Positions 45,516 through 55,236 of a stretch of DNA of 64,000 bases are shown piece after piece (the first letter of the stretch is position 1; each line of letters opens with the position of its first letter). Location of the stretch: positions 62,001 to 126,000 of the forward strand of contig NZ_WHNX01000006.1 in assembly GCF_009362815.1 (NCBI RefSeq). Reading direction: 5' to 3'. Below the pieces are notes generated by a model that was given only the letters and a program-made list of their open reading frames with translations, did no database searches and was not told the origin of the DNA. The position numbers and the translations under genes are program-made. This stretch comes from Alkalibaculum sporogenes (lineage in GTDB: Bacteria > Bacillota > Clostridia > Eubacteriales > Alkalibacteraceae).

Positions 45516-45673
45516 GAATACACCTCCTTTAATGTTAATATATTAATCTGGAAATATTTTGAGTAATAGGTTAAATTATGTTTTTTACAATCAATAGTTA
45601 TAATTTAGTATTTAATCTTATAAATTAGAGAATAATATATAAATAATCTCTACTTATAATTTTTTAAATTTAT

Positions 45674-45862
45674 CTATTGTTGATTATTTTTAGCTTGTTC
45701 TTCATAAGAAAGGATCATTCTTTTAACCATCTCTCCACCGATAGAACCGGCTTGTTTAGAAGTTAAGTCACCATTATATCCTTGTTTTAAATTGATATCT
45801 AAGTCTCTAGCACATTCAACTTTGAATTGTTGTAGACCTGATTTTTGGCTTCTTCTGCTCAT
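45674..45862 (-). CDS. alpha/beta-type small acid-soluble spore protein (copy 3)
   Basis: 62 residues with the SASP signature and VECARDLDINL. AAAGGAGGTG site. The spacing between copies is about 155 bases, each with its own ribosome site, so they look like independently expressed tandem duplicates. The upstream block TATTACCTGA...CAAACTATTATTAA resembles that of copy 1 and may include the SigG promoter. Confidence 0.96.
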   Translation of the reverse strand: MSRRSQKSGLQQFKVECARDLDINLKQGYNGDLTSKQAGSIGGEMVKRMILSYEEQAKNNQQ

Positions 45863-45956
45863 GATTACACCTCCTTTTCTGTTCTTAATAATAGTTTGGA
45901 TAAAATACTAGATAATAATCAGGTAATATATAGATAGAATGGAAAAAAACCTGTTT

Positions 45957-46047
45957 TTATTCCGCATTAACTGTAAAAACCAGATTGGTTTTACTAATAT
46001 TCAGTAAAGAATGAAAAAAAAACCTGCTGAATAAAGTATCACTTTAT
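45957..46047 (+). repeat. interspersed repeat family A, copy A6
   Basis: Begins TTATTCCGCATTAAC and ends GAATAAAGTATCACTTTAT. Internal hairpins AAAACCA/TGGTTTT and TATTCAG/CTGAATA. It lies between SASP copy 3 and miaB; the remaining bases to 46169 are AT-rich with nothing else recognised. Confidence 0.75.
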
Positions 46048-46169
46048 GTCTATTTTTAAGTTAAATTTGAATTTAAAATAAATAAAACTAAAATAATGTA
46101 GTATTTTAGATATTTCCTCGAAAATAATCTTTAATTTTGATATAATAATCTTTTGTAAAGAGGTGAAGC

Positions 46170-47492
46170 ATGGAAAGAAAATATTATAAAATTTCAACAT
46201 ATGGTTGTCAGATGAATGAGAATGATTCAGAAAAAATTGCAGGCATGCTAAGAGAATTAGGATACAGTCCAACTAATGAAGATAATGTAGCAGATATTGT
46301 GATTCTGAATACTTGTAGTGTGAGAGAAAATGCAGATGATAAAGTGTTTGGTCATCTAGGATTGTATAAACATATAAAGAAACAAAAACCAGATATGATA
46401 TTATGTATATGTGGTTGCATGATGCAACAAGAAAGTGTAGTAAATCAAATTAGAAGCAAGTTTAAACAAGTTGATTTAATATTTGGCACTCACAATCTAC
46501 ATATTTTCCCTGAGCTCTTATCTAATTATTTGGAGAAAAGAGAGATGGTTGTAGATGTTTGGGATGAAGGACAACTTATTATTGAAGATTTGCCAACATA
46601 TAGAAAGTACTCATTTAAAGCCTATGTTTCTATCATGTATGGGTGTAATAATTTTTGTAGTTATTGTATAGTTCCTTATACACGTGGTAGAGAAAGAAGC
46701 AGAAATTTTGATAGCATTATAAAAGAAGTTGAAAGTCTTGCTAGCACTGGTTGCAAAGAAATTACCCTCCTTGGTCAAAATGTTAATTCATATGGTAAGA
46801 CATTAGATATGCCTATATCATTTTCTGATCTACTTAAGATGTTATGTAAAGTAGAGGGGATAGAGAGAATTAGGTTTATGACTTCTCATCCAAAAGATTT
46901 ATCAGATGAACTAATAGTTACCATTAGTGAAGAAGAAAAAGTTTGTAATCATATTCATTTGCCATTTCAATCTGGAAATACGCGAATACTAAAAGAAATG
47001 AATAGAAAGTACACAAAAGAGGATTATATATTACTAGTTGATAAGATAAGAAAAATTATTCCCAATATAGCTCTTAGTACAGATATTATTGTTGGTTTTC
47101 CCGGTGAAACAGAGGAAGAGTTTTTAGATACTATTGACGTAGTTAAAAAGTGCGGATTTGATTCATCATATACATTTCTCTATTCTATAAGAAGTGGAAC
47201 ACCAGCAGAAAAAATGCAAGAGCAAATAGCAGAAGATATAAAACATAAAAGATTAAATAAACTTTTAGATGTTCAAAAAGAAATAAGTAAAAAAATAAAC
47301 TTAGAATACAAAGAAAAAATCGTAAAGGTATTAGTAGAAGGGCCTAGTAAAAACAATCCTGAAATACTATCAGGTAGAACTGAAACAAACAAGCTAGTTA
47401 ATTTTGCAGGAAATAAAGATACTATTGGTAGTATCGTAAAAGTAAAAATTACTCAGGCCAAAACTTTTAGTCTAGATGGAGTACAAGTATAA
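46170..47492 (+). CDS. miaB: tRNA-2-methylthio-N6-dimethylallyladenosine synthase MiaB
   Basis: Radical-SAM methylthiotransferase acting on i6A37 of tRNAs, using the product of MiaA (52037). N-terminal UPF0004 domain with cysteines in YGCQMN, NTCSVRE and CGCMMQ; radical-SAM cluster motif CNNFCSYC near 157; C-terminal TRAM domain. Length 440. Followed by mutS with no ymcA or cotE between, unlike Bacillus. Confidence 0.97.
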   Translation: MERKYYKISTYGCQMNENDSEKIAGMLRELGYSPTNEDNVADIVILNTCSVRENADDKVFGHLGLYKHIKKQKPDMILCICGCMMQQESVVNQIRSKFKQVDLIFGTHNLHIFPELLSNYLEKREMVVDVWDEGQLIIEDLPTYRKYSFKAYVSIMYGCNNFCSYCIVPYTRGRERSRNFDSIIKEVESLASTGCKEITLLGQNVNSYGKTLDMPISFSDLLKMLCKVEGIERIRFMTSHPKDLSDELIVTISEEEKVCNHIHLPFQSGNTRILKEMNRKYTKEDYILLVDKIRKIIPNIALSTDIIVGFPGETEEEFLDTIDVVKKCGFDSSYTFLYSIRSGTPAEKMQEQIAEDIKHKRLNKLLDVQKEISKKINLEYKEKIVKVLVEGPSKNNPEILSGRTETNKLVNFAGNKDTIGSIVKVKITQAKTFSLDGVQV

Positions 47493-47510
47493 TTCGAAAG
47501 GGAGATGTAT

Positions 47511-50111
47511 ATGGCACAGCTAACACCCATGATGAAGCAGTATTTAGATATCCATAATAAAGTTAAAGATGCCATTCTATTTTTTAGATTAGGTGATTTC
47601 TATGAGATGTTTTTTGACGATGCATTGACTGCTTCTCGCGAATTAGAGATAACTTTGACAGGTAGAGATTGTGGGTTAGATGAAAAGGCTCCTATGTGTG
47701 GTGTGCCTTATCATGCTGCTGAAAATTATATTGCTAGATTAATAGAAAAAGGATATAAAGTAGCAATTTGTGAACAAGTAGAAGATCCAAAACAAACAAA
47801 AGGCATAGTAAAGAGAGAAATAGCTAGGATAATTTCACCTGGTACGATTTCAGATGGCAAAATGTTAAAAAATAAAAATAATAATTATTTAATGAGTATT
47901 TATTATAATATGACAGGATTTGGATTAGCTATAGTAGACGTGTCTACAGGAGAATTCTATACTTCTCAAGTGGTAGCTTGTAAAGATCCAAAAGAAAAAT
48001 TACTAGATGAAATTGCAAAGTATAATCCTTCAGAAATTATTATAAATACAGTTCTTTTCAAGGAAAAATGGTTGATTGACAATATTGAAAAAAGATTTCA
48101 TTGTTACTCAAATATACTCCCAAATAAATATTTTAACTTGGAAAGATGTCAAGAAATATTAGAAGATCAGTTTAAAGTATACTCAATGACTTCACTTGGT
48201 TTACAAGATGATGAATTATCTATAAAAGCAAGTGGAGCGCTTATTACTTATTTAAATGAAACGCAGATGCGAGTATTAACACATATTGATAAAATTAAGA
48301 AATATTTAGTCGATGATTATATGGCGATTGATATCTCCACTAGAAGGAACCTAGAATTAACAGAAAACATGCGCACAAGTGAGAGAAAGGGTAGCCTTCT
48401 AGATGTATTAGATCACACTCAAACATCTATGGGTGGTCGAAAAATGAAAAGTTGGATTAATCAACCACTTGTAGATGTGGATCAAATTAATGGTAGATTA
48501 GGTGCGATAGAAGCTATCCTAGAAAACATGTCTATTCAAATTAGTTTAGGTGAAAATCTAAAGAAAATTTACGATTTAGAAAGGTTGATTAGCAAAATAT
48601 CCTTTGGAAATTGTAATGGGAGAGATTTTCTATCATTGAAGTACTCTCTAGATATCATACCAAAAGTAAAAGGAATATTATTAAAGTGCAATAGTGACTA
48701 CATAGAAAAATTAAATAATGATTTAGATCCAATAAGTGAAGTAGTGCAGTTAATTGAAAAAAGTATTCACCCTGAGACACCTGTTAGTGTAAAAGATGGT
48801 AATCTTATACGAGATGGTTATAATGACGAGGTTGATTATTATCGTAATATTACTGTATCGGGAAAAGATTTAATAATTAACCTAGAAATCCAAGAGCGCG
48901 AAAAGACTGGTATTAAGTCACTGAAGATAAAGTATAATAAAATTTTTGGATATTACATTGATGTAACGAAGAGTAATTTACACTCTGTTCCAAATCACTA
49001 TATTAGAAAACAAACATTGGCAAACTCTGAAAGATATTATACAGATGAGTTAAAGGATATAGAGAGTAAGATACTAAATGCTGAAGATAAAATTATTAAC
49101 TTAGAATATGAAATTTTTCAAAGTATTAGAAAAGAAGTGTTAAACTATGTACAAAGAATAAAACAGACTGCAGAAAATATAAGTGTAATAGATGTACTAT
49201 ATTCATTTGCAATAGTAAGTTATAAAAATAATTATATTAAGCCTATAATAAACTCAGGTGATGAAATTATTATTAGTGAAGGTAGGCATCCTGTTGTAGA
49301 AAACATGTTATCTGAACAAGAGTTTGTTCCTAACTCTTGTGAATTAAATTGCGTGGATGCTACAATGCTAGTAATAACTGGACCTAATATGGCAGGAAAA
49401 TCTACATTTATTAGGCAAGTTGCCATTATTACTTTAATGGCACAAATAGGCTGTTATGTTCCTGCACAAGAAGCAATACTAGGTGTTGTTGATAGAATAT
49501 TTACTAGAGTTGGAGCATCTGATGATTTAGCATTAGGACATAGCACATTTATGGTAGAGATGAGCGAAGTCTCTAATATTTTAAAAAATGCAACTTCAAA
49601 AAGCTTAATAATATTAGATGAAATAGGTAGAGGAACTAGTACCTTTGATGGTTTAAGTATTGCTTGGTCTGTTGTAGAATACCTACACAACAAAGAAATT
49701 CTAGGAGCTAAGGCCTTGTTTGCTACACATTATCATGAATTGACTCAATTAGAAAATATACTAAGTGGAGTAAAAAATTATTGTATTAAAGTTCAAGAAA
49801 GTGAAGAAGGAGTTATCTTTTTAAGAAAGATAATTCCTGGTAGCGCTGACCAAAGTTATGGTATAGAAGTTGCAAAGTTAGCAGGTCTACCAGACCAAGT
49901 TGTTAAGAGGGCAAGAGAAATTTTGAGCAAACTTGAAAATAATGAGGAAATAGTAGAAGGTTATCTACCAAAAACAAATTTGGAAAATGAAATAAACTTA
50001 TTTAATTATAGTGATAAGTTAATAATAGAAGAATTAAAGAAACTACCAATCGATGATATGACTCCTATGGAAGTGATGAATTACATATACGAATTAAAAA
50101 AAAGACTGTAA
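47511..50111 (+). CDS. mutS: DNA mismatch repair protein MutS
   Basis: Mismatch-recognition ATPase. The N-terminal mismatch-binding domain has FYEMFFDDA with the intercalating phenylalanine; ATPase domain with Walker A GPNMAGKST near 624, DEIGRGTSTFDG near 700 and THYHEL. About 866 residues. Start 47511 (MAQLTPMMKQY) is preferred because the AAAGGGAG site adjoins ATG 47505. Operon with mutL, miaA and ynbB. Confidence 0.98.
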   Translation: MAQLTPMMKQYLDIHNKVKDAILFFRLGDFYEMFFDDALTASRELEITLTGRDCGLDEKAPMCGVPYHAAENYIARLIEKGYKVAICEQVEDPKQTKGIVKREIARIISPGTISDGKMLKNKNNNYLMSIYYNMTGFGLAIVDVSTGEFYTSQVVACKDPKEKLLDEIAKYNPSEIIINTVLFKEKWLIDNIEKRFHCYSNILPNKYFNLERCQEILEDQFKVYSMTSLGLQDDELSIKASGALITYLNETQMRVLTHIDKIKKYLVDDYMAIDISTRRNLELTENMRTSERKGSLLDVLDHTQTSMGGRKMKSWINQPLVDVDQINGRLGAIEAILENMSIQISLGENLKKIYDLERLISKISFGNCNGRDFLSLKYSLDIIPKVKGILLKCNSDYIEKLNNDLDPISEVVQLIEKSIHPETPVSVKDGNLIRDGYNDEVDYYRNITVSGKDLIINLEIQEREKTGIKSLKIKYNKIFGYYIDVTKSNLHSVPNHYIRKQTLANSERYYTDELKDIESKILNAEDKIINLEYEIFQSIRKEVLNYVQRIKQTAENISVIDVLYSFAIVSYKNNYIKPIINSGDEIIISEGRHPVVENMLSEQEFVPNSCELNCVDATMLVITGPNMAGKSTFIRQVAIITLMAQIGCYVPAQEAILGVVDRIFTRVGASDDLALGHSTFMVEMSEVSNILKNATSKSLIILDEIGRGTSTFDGLSIAWSVVEYLHNKEILGAKALFATHYHELTQLENILSGVKNYCIKVQESEEGVIFLRKIIPGSADQSYGIEVAKLAGLPDQVVKRAREILSKLENNEEIVEGYLPKTNLENEINLFNYSDKLIIEELKKLPIDDMTPMEVMNYIYELKKRL

Positions 50112-50196
50112 TGAAGTGAATGTGGGAGTATAGGGGTGTTAGTCAAAGTGAATGTACATAAGTATAGTAGCATATATTCGTTAATGAGGTGGATTT

Positions 50197-52026
50197 ATGG
50201 CTATAAGAGTCCTTGATAAGGATACAGCAGATAAGATTGCAGCTGGAGAGGTTATTACAGACCCTACTGCTGTTATTAAAGAGCTAATTGAAAATAGTTT
50301 AGATGCTCACAGTACACGTATTGATATTGATGTTGTAGATGGTGGTAAAAAATCTATGACAATAACCGATAATGGAGATGGCATTCTAGTTGATGAAGTC
50401 TACCTAGCCTTTGATAGACATGCTACTAGTAAGATTAATAAACTTGATGATCTTAATGAGCTTACAAGTTTAGGGTTTCGGGGAGAGGCATTATCGAGCA
50501 TCGCAGCTATTTCGAAAATAACAATGAAGACAATGTCACGACAAGAAAATATAGGAAGTTTAGTGAAACTTTGTGGTGAACAAAGACAGGTCCAAAAAAG
50601 AAGTTTTAGTCGCGGAACTTCAATAAGAGTAGAGGACTTATTTTATAATATACCTGCTAGGCTAAAGCATATGAAAAAAGGAAATGATCTATCTAAAGAT
50701 ATAATCCAATTAGTAGAAAATTTAGCACTATCACATCCGAATGTTTCGTTTTCATTAAATGTAGATGGTAGACATACTATTAGAACTCCAGGAGACAATA
50801 ATCTTCATAACTGTATATTCAGTATTTTTGGCAATGAATTTGGTAATAATGTAATTGACATAAAATATGAAAACAAACCATTATTAATCACTGGTTATAT
50901 AGGTAAACCAAGTTACACTAGAAATAATAGAAAACATCAATATATTTTTATTAATAATAGATTTGTACAGGATAATAAAATTGCAAAAGCTATAGAAGAA
51001 GCCTATGAAAATATGATAATGATTAATCAACATCCTGTTTTTATATTGAATATATCTATTCCTCCTCACATGTTAGATGTAAATGTTCATCCTTCTAAAA
51101 CTAAAATTAAGATATTGAATGAAAGCTTAGTTTTACTGTTGATTAAGGACGGAATAAAAAAGAAAGTAAGAGAAAGCAGTTCTGTAAATATTAGTCACCA
51201 GATTAAAAACAATACAGCGCAAATTCTACTAGATGAGTATGTACAGGAAAAAATAACTCCAATCACTAGTTATTCTACTAACACAATAGTCACGCAAACA
51301 CAAACACAAACACAAACACAAACACAAACACAAACACAAACACAAAATCCAAAGCAAGTAAATAAAAATGTAAATCCTAAAGATGAACAGATTATAAGTA
51401 AATTCCAATCAAATCTTGATATAAGCAAAGATGTTAGTAAAATTTTACAAGATTTTAACGATACTACTTATATTGGACAGATTTTCTTTACTTATATCTT
51501 ATTTGAAGGAAAAGATTTTATTCTCATAGTAGATCAACATGCAGCTCATGAAAGGATACTATTTGAAGATATAACTATAAAAGTGAAAAATGGTAGCATG
51601 GTAACCCAGCAAATTATTCCAGTAAATATTAAGTTGTCACCAAGTGAATATCAACTACTTATTAGCAATCAACAACTTTTTTATAAAGTAGGATTTGAAC
51701 TTGAAGAGTTTGGTGATAATACTATTTGTATTCGAGGAGTACCGATATTTTTAAATAAAACCCAAGACCATAAATTGCTTATTGATATTATAGAGGATAT
51801 AGATACAAAAATAGACTCTTCAAATATAGCTAAATTTGAAGAAATGATAATAAGAAGTTCTTGTAAGAAAGCTATTAAAGCAAATGAAAAATTAAGCTAT
51901 AAGGAAATAGATTCACTTATAGAACAGCTTACTTTATGCGATTATCCCTATACATGTCCCCACGGTAGACCTACATATGTACGGATGACCAAAAATGAGT
52001 TTGAGAAAAAATTTAAAAGAATTTAG
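50197..52026 (+). CDS. mutL: DNA mismatch repair protein MutL
   Basis: GHKL ATPase and nicking endonuclease partner of MutS. Motifs: KELIENSLDAHS near 30, DNGDGI near 66, GFRGEALSSI near 97; C-terminal endonuclease motif DQHAAHERILFE near 445 and CPHGRPT near the end. The endonuclease motif shows it is the MutH-independent type. The linker contains eight Gln-Thr repeats (about 366-382) from a hexanucleotide microsatellite. Length 609. Confidence 0.98.
   Translation: MAIRVLDKDTADKIAAGEVITDPTAVIKELIENSLDAHSTRIDIDVVDGGKKSMTITDNGDGILVDEVYLAFDRHATSKINKLDDLNELTSLGFRGEALSSIAAISKITMKTMSRQENIGSLVKLCGEQRQVQKRSFSRGTSIRVEDLFYNIPARLKHMKKGNDLSKDIIQLVENLALSHPNVSFSLNVDGRHTIRTPGDNNLHNCIFSIFGNEFGNNVIDIKYENKPLLITGYIGKPSYTRNNRKHQYIFINNRFVQDNKIAKAIEEAYENMIMINQHPVFILNISIPPHMLDVNVHPSKTKIKILNESLVLLLIKDGIKKKVRESSSVNISHQIKNNTAQILLDEYVQEKITPITSYSTNTIVTQTQTQTQTQTQTQTQTQNPKQVNKNVNPKDEQIISKFQSNLDISKDVSKILQDFNDTTYIGQIFFTYILFEGKDFILIVDQHAAHERILFEDITIKVKNGSMVTQQIIPVNIKLSPSEYQLLISNQQLFYKVGFELEEFGDNTICIRGVPIFLNKTQDHKLLIDIIEDIDTKIDSSNIAKFEEMIIRSSCKKAIKANEKLSYKEIDSLIEQLTLCDYPYTCPHGRPTYVRMTKNEFEKKFKRI
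51295..51342 (+). repeat. hexanucleotide microsatellite (CAAACA)8 inside mutL
   Basis: Eight perfect CAAACA units in the mutL linker, encoding (Gln-Thr)8. Changes in copy number by whole units keep the reading frame. Confidence 0.97.
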
Positions 52027-52036
52027 TAGGTGAGCT

Positions 52037-53026
52037 ATGTTAGATAATATAACTGTAATAGTAGGACCCACTGCTTCGGGAAAGACAGATATGGGAGTTC
52101 GAATAGCTAAAAAAATAGATGCTGAAATTATTTCAGCAGATTCTATGCAAATATACAAGTATATGAATATAGGTACTGCAAAACCAACGGTTGATGAGAT
52201 GAGTGGAGTACCACATTACCTCATTGATGAAATAGATCCTAGTCAAGAGTTTTCAGTAGCAAACTTTCGTGAAAAAAGTGAAGTTTATATAAATGATATA
52301 TTATCCCGTAATAAAAAACCTCTTATTGTTGGAGGTACAGGTTTGTATATTAATGCTTTAGTACAGCCTTGGAACTTCACTAAAACTGAGCCAAACCACG
52401 AGTTACGTATAGAATTTGAAAATATAGCTAAAGAAAAAGGAAATGACTATTTACACAATATGCTTAGGAAAGTTGATGAAATTTCTGCTCACGCTATTCA
52501 TCCTAATAATGTAAAGCGAGTTGTACGTGCTTTAGAAGTATATAAAGAAACTGGCAAACCCAAATCACAGTTTGACTTAGAATCTATGAAAGAACAATTA
52601 AAGTACAATCCCATTATTATGGGTATCAATTTGAATAGAGATACTCTGTATTCTAGGATAGAATTACGAATAGATATAATGATAAAATCAGGCCTTGTAG
52701 AAGAAGTGCAATCTCTTTTAGACACAGGATATAGTGAATCCCTTGTAAGTATGCAAGGTCTTGGATATAAGGAGATTATAAAGTATATAAAAGGTGAGTA
52801 TTCTTTTGAAGAAGCTATCGAAATTTTGAAAAGAGATACTAGGCATTTTGCAAAGCGACAGTTAACGTGGTTTAGAAGAGATAATAGAATTAAATGGTTT
52901 AATATAGAAGATTATAAAGACAAAGAAGTAATGGAACTAGATATGATAGCTTATTTAAGAAGTAAGGAGATAATATGTGAGAAAAGAAACGCTAGAAATG
53001 ATGAAGAATGCATACGGAATAGATGA
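52037..53026 (+). CDS. miaA: tRNA dimethylallyltransferase MiaA
   Basis: Adds the dimethylallyl group to A37 of tRNAs, the substrate of MiaB. P-loop GPTASGKTD at 10-18, ISADSMQIYKYMNIGTAKP near 35-53, and the substrate-channel DTRHFAKRQLTWFRR near 277. Length 329, slightly long at the C-terminus. The last 50 bases overlap the start of ynbB. No hfq gene follows, unlike Bacillus. Confidence 0.97.
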   Translation: MLDNITVIVGPTASGKTDMGVRIAKKIDAEIISADSMQIYKYMNIGTAKPTVDEMSGVPHYLIDEIDPSQEFSVANFREKSEVYINDILSRNKKPLIVGGTGLYINALVQPWNFTKTEPNHELRIEFENIAKEKGNDYLHNMLRKVDEISAHAIHPNNVKRVVRALEVYKETGKPKSQFDLESMKEQLKYNPIIMGINLNRDTLYSRIELRIDIMIKSGLVEEVQSLLDTGYSESLVSMQGLGYKEIIKYIKGEYSFEEAIEILKRDTRHFAKRQLTWFRRDNRIKWFNIEDYKDKEVMELDMIAYLRSKEIICEKRNARNDEECIRNR

Positions 53027-54275
53027 TAGTATAGTAATGTTATGTAATAAAAACGAAGAAAAAATTCTAAGCTATTATAAAGAAATTAATTGTATTAGAG
53101 AGCATAATCAGATTAAAGTTACACATGCTATGCAAAAAGCTAGAATTAGTGAACGTCATTTTCAGGTATCAACTGGATATGGATATGATGATGAAGGTAG
53201 GGAAGGTGTTGAACAGGTATATTCCCTAGTATTTAACTCTGAAGATGCATTAGTGAGACCACAGATTACGTCAGGTACTCATGCAATATCATTATGTCTA
53301 TATGGAGTTTTAAGACCTGGAGATGAAATGATTTCAGTTACAGGAAATCCTTATGATACTATCAAGACTATTATTGGTAGTGACAAATCAGATAAAGACT
53401 TAGGAACTTTGTATGATTATGGCATTACTTATAATCAAATAGAACTATTGAACGGCAAAATTGACACAAAAAAAATAGAACAATCTTTGAATCCTAAAAC
53501 AAAGATGATATACATACAAAGGTCAACTGGCTACGAATGGAGAAAAGCTCTGAGTATCCAAGAAATAAAAGTGTTTATAAATTATATTAAAAAAATCAAT
53601 AAAAAAATCATTGTAATGGTAGACAATTGTTATGGCGAATTTATGGATTATTGTGAACCAACAGACGTTGGAGCAGATTTAATTGCAGGCTCACTTATAA
53701 AGAACCCTGGTGGTGGATTAGCTCCTGTTGGAGGATATATAGTTGGCAAGAAAGAATTAGTGTATAAAGCTGCCTGTAGATTATCTGCTCCAGGTATAGC
53801 AAAAGAAACGGGAGCAACATTAGGTATAAATAGAACTTACTTACAAGGATTATTTTTAGCACCTCATGTTGTTTCAGAAGCAATAAAAACTGCTATTTTA
53901 GCTGCAAGAATATTTGAGGATCTAGGATTTGAAGTATGTCCTAAGTCTGATGACTATAGAAGTGACATTATACAAGGTATTAAATTTCAAGATCCAAAAG
54001 CTGTTATGGATTTCTGTAAAGGAATTCAAAAAGCTGCTCCTGTTGATTCATTCCTAGTACCAGAACCTTGGGATATGCCAGGATATGATAGCAAAATTAT
54101 TATGGCAGCGGGATCTTTTATACAAGGGTCATCTATCGAGCTAAGTGCTGATGCTCCTATGAGAGAACCATATATAGCCTATTTACAAGGTGGGTTGACT
54201 CATGATCATGGTAAATTAGGAATATATATAGCCCTACAAGAACTTAAAAACACAGAATTTATTAATCTAGATTAA
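52977..54275 (+). CDS. Aluminium-resistance/methionine gamma-lyase family PLP protein (YnbB-like)
   Basis: Fold type I PLP enzyme of the 'aluminium resistance' family (PF06838). Visible features are ARISERHFQVSTGYGYDDEGRE near the N-terminus, SGTHAISL near 100 and the cofactor lysine in DLIAGSLIKNPGGGLAPVGGYIVG near 240. Length 432. GTG start with AAGGAGA lying inside miaA. The true substrate is not established. The last eight codons form one arm of a perfect palindrome. Confidence 0.9.
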   Translation: MRKETLEMMKNAYGIDDSIVMLCNKNEEKILSYYKEINCIREHNQIKVTHAMQKARISERHFQVSTGYGYDDEGREGVEQVYSLVFNSEDALVRPQITSGTHAISLCLYGVLRPGDEMISVTGNPYDTIKTIIGSDKSDKDLGTLYDYGITYNQIELLNGKIDTKKIEQSLNPKTKMIYIQRSTGYEWRKALSIQEIKVFINYIKKINKKIIVMVDNCYGEFMDYCEPTDVGADLIAGSLIKNPGGGLAPVGGYIVGKKELVYKAACRLSAPGIAKETGATLGINRTYLQGLFLAPHVVSEAIKTAILAARIFEDLGFEVCPKSDDYRSDIIQGIKFQDPKAVMDFCKGIQKAAPVDSFLVPEPWDMPGYDSKIIMAAGSFIQGSSIELSADAPMREPYIAYLQGGLTHDHGKLGIYIALQELKNTEFINLD

Positions 54276-54290
54276 TAAATTCTGTGTTTT
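54247..54290. terminator. perfect 44-bp palindrome, bidirectional terminator between ynbB and lexA
   Basis: AAAACACAGAATTTATTAATC, TA centre, then the exact complement GATTAATAAATTCTGTGTTTT. It gives a T tract on both strands and lies between converging genes; the ynbB stop codon is inside it. Confidence 0.9.
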
Positions 54291-54292
54291 AA

Positions 54293-54910
54293 TTAGAATC
54301 GCCTTATAACTCCAGCAACTTTACCTAAAATAGCTACATCATCTCTATAAATTGGTTCCATTGTAGAATTTTCTGGTTGTAATCTAATGCGTTTATCTTC
54401 TTTAAAGAATCTTTTAACAGTAGCTTCTTCATTGTCTACGAGAGCCACTACAATATCACCATTTATTGCAGTGTTTTGCTTTTCTACGATTACATAATCT
54501 CCGTCTAATATTCCAGCATCAATCATACTAGAGCCTTTTATATTTAGTATGTAACATTCTTTATTACTAATAAAGTCAACAGGCAAAGGGAAGGTATCTT
54601 CAATATTTTCAACAGCTAATATAGGTTGGCCTGCTGTCACTTGGCCGATAATTGGTACTTCAACTATTTCTCTTGTTCTTTTTTGGCTCTTATTTCTGTT
54701 TACAACCTCAATCGCCCTTGGTTTAGTTGGATCTCTTTTGATATATCCTTTTGTTTGCAATTTTTCTAAGTGTCCATGAACTGTAGAGGTGGATTTTAAG
54801 TTAACTGCACTACATATCTCTCTAACAGATGGAGGATATCCTCTAGTGTGTAACTCGTCGTTTATAAATTCATAAATTTCTCTTTGTTTTTTGCTTATAT
54901 CTTCAGGCAA
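54293..54910 (-). CDS. lexA: SOS repressor LexA
   Basis: Autocleaving repressor of the SOS regulon. N-terminal winged helix ([26 protein letters not shown], about 26-51), cleavage site A93-G94 in VTAGQP, catalytic S128 in KGSSM and K166 in ATVKRF. The TTG at 54910 is chosen because GAGGAGG lies eight bases before it and 205 residues is the usual length; an upstream ATG at 54991 would add an extension across a repeat. Divergent from yneA. Confidence 0.97.
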   Translation of the reverse strand: MPEDISKKQREIYEFINDELHTRGYPPSVREICSAVNLKSTSTVHGHLEKLQTKGYIKRDPTKPRAIEVVNRNKSQKRTREIVEVPIIGQVTAGQPILAVENIEDTFPLPVDFISNKECYILNIKGSSMIDAGILDGDYVIVEKQNTAINGDIVVALVDNEEATVKRFFKEDKRIRLQPENSTMEPIYRDDVAILGKVAGVIRRF

Positions 54911-54935
54911 TAAAATAACCTCCTCTTGTATATTA

Positions 54936-54976
54936 TAATAAAGTGAAACTATATTTTTGTTAATGCGGGATAAATA
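54936..54976 (-). repeat. interspersed repeat family A, copy A7 (minimal)
   Basis: Only both ends remain: ATAAAGTGAAACT and GTTAATGCGGGATAAAT joined by a few bases. It occupies the lexA 5' region, 25 bases before the start codon, so it is probably in the leader or promoter. Confidence 0.7.
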
Positions 54977-55152
54977 ACTACAGGTTATCATTCTTTATGT
55001 ACAGAAAAACAATATAAATTCGACCAGCTAATCTGTGTAGGTGTATTATGGAGAAAGCCAGTAGTCACTTGACAGAAATCAAAAAGTTCAGTCGCGTACA
55101 CCGACTTATCTATTGCTTGCAAACAAGTATATCATAAGGATTACCAAAAAAC

Positions 55153-55221
55153 AAACAAATGTTCGCAAAAAACTTGACATGGAACGTGTGTTCTTGTAGA
55201 ATGTAAATAGAACAAACGTTC
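55153..55221 (+). promoter_or_regulatory. yneA promoter with two perfect SOS (LexA) boxes
   Basis: TTGACA (55174-55179), 17 bases, TAGAAT (55197-55202). GAACGTGTGTTC (55182-55193) fills the spacer and GAACAAACGTTC (55210-55221) follows the start site; both fit GAACN4GTTC exactly. A one-mismatch box AAACAAATGTTC lies at 55153-55164. LexA bound here would block yneA, and perhaps lexA itself. Confidence 0.92.
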
Positions 55222-55236
55222 CCAAGGAGGGTTACT

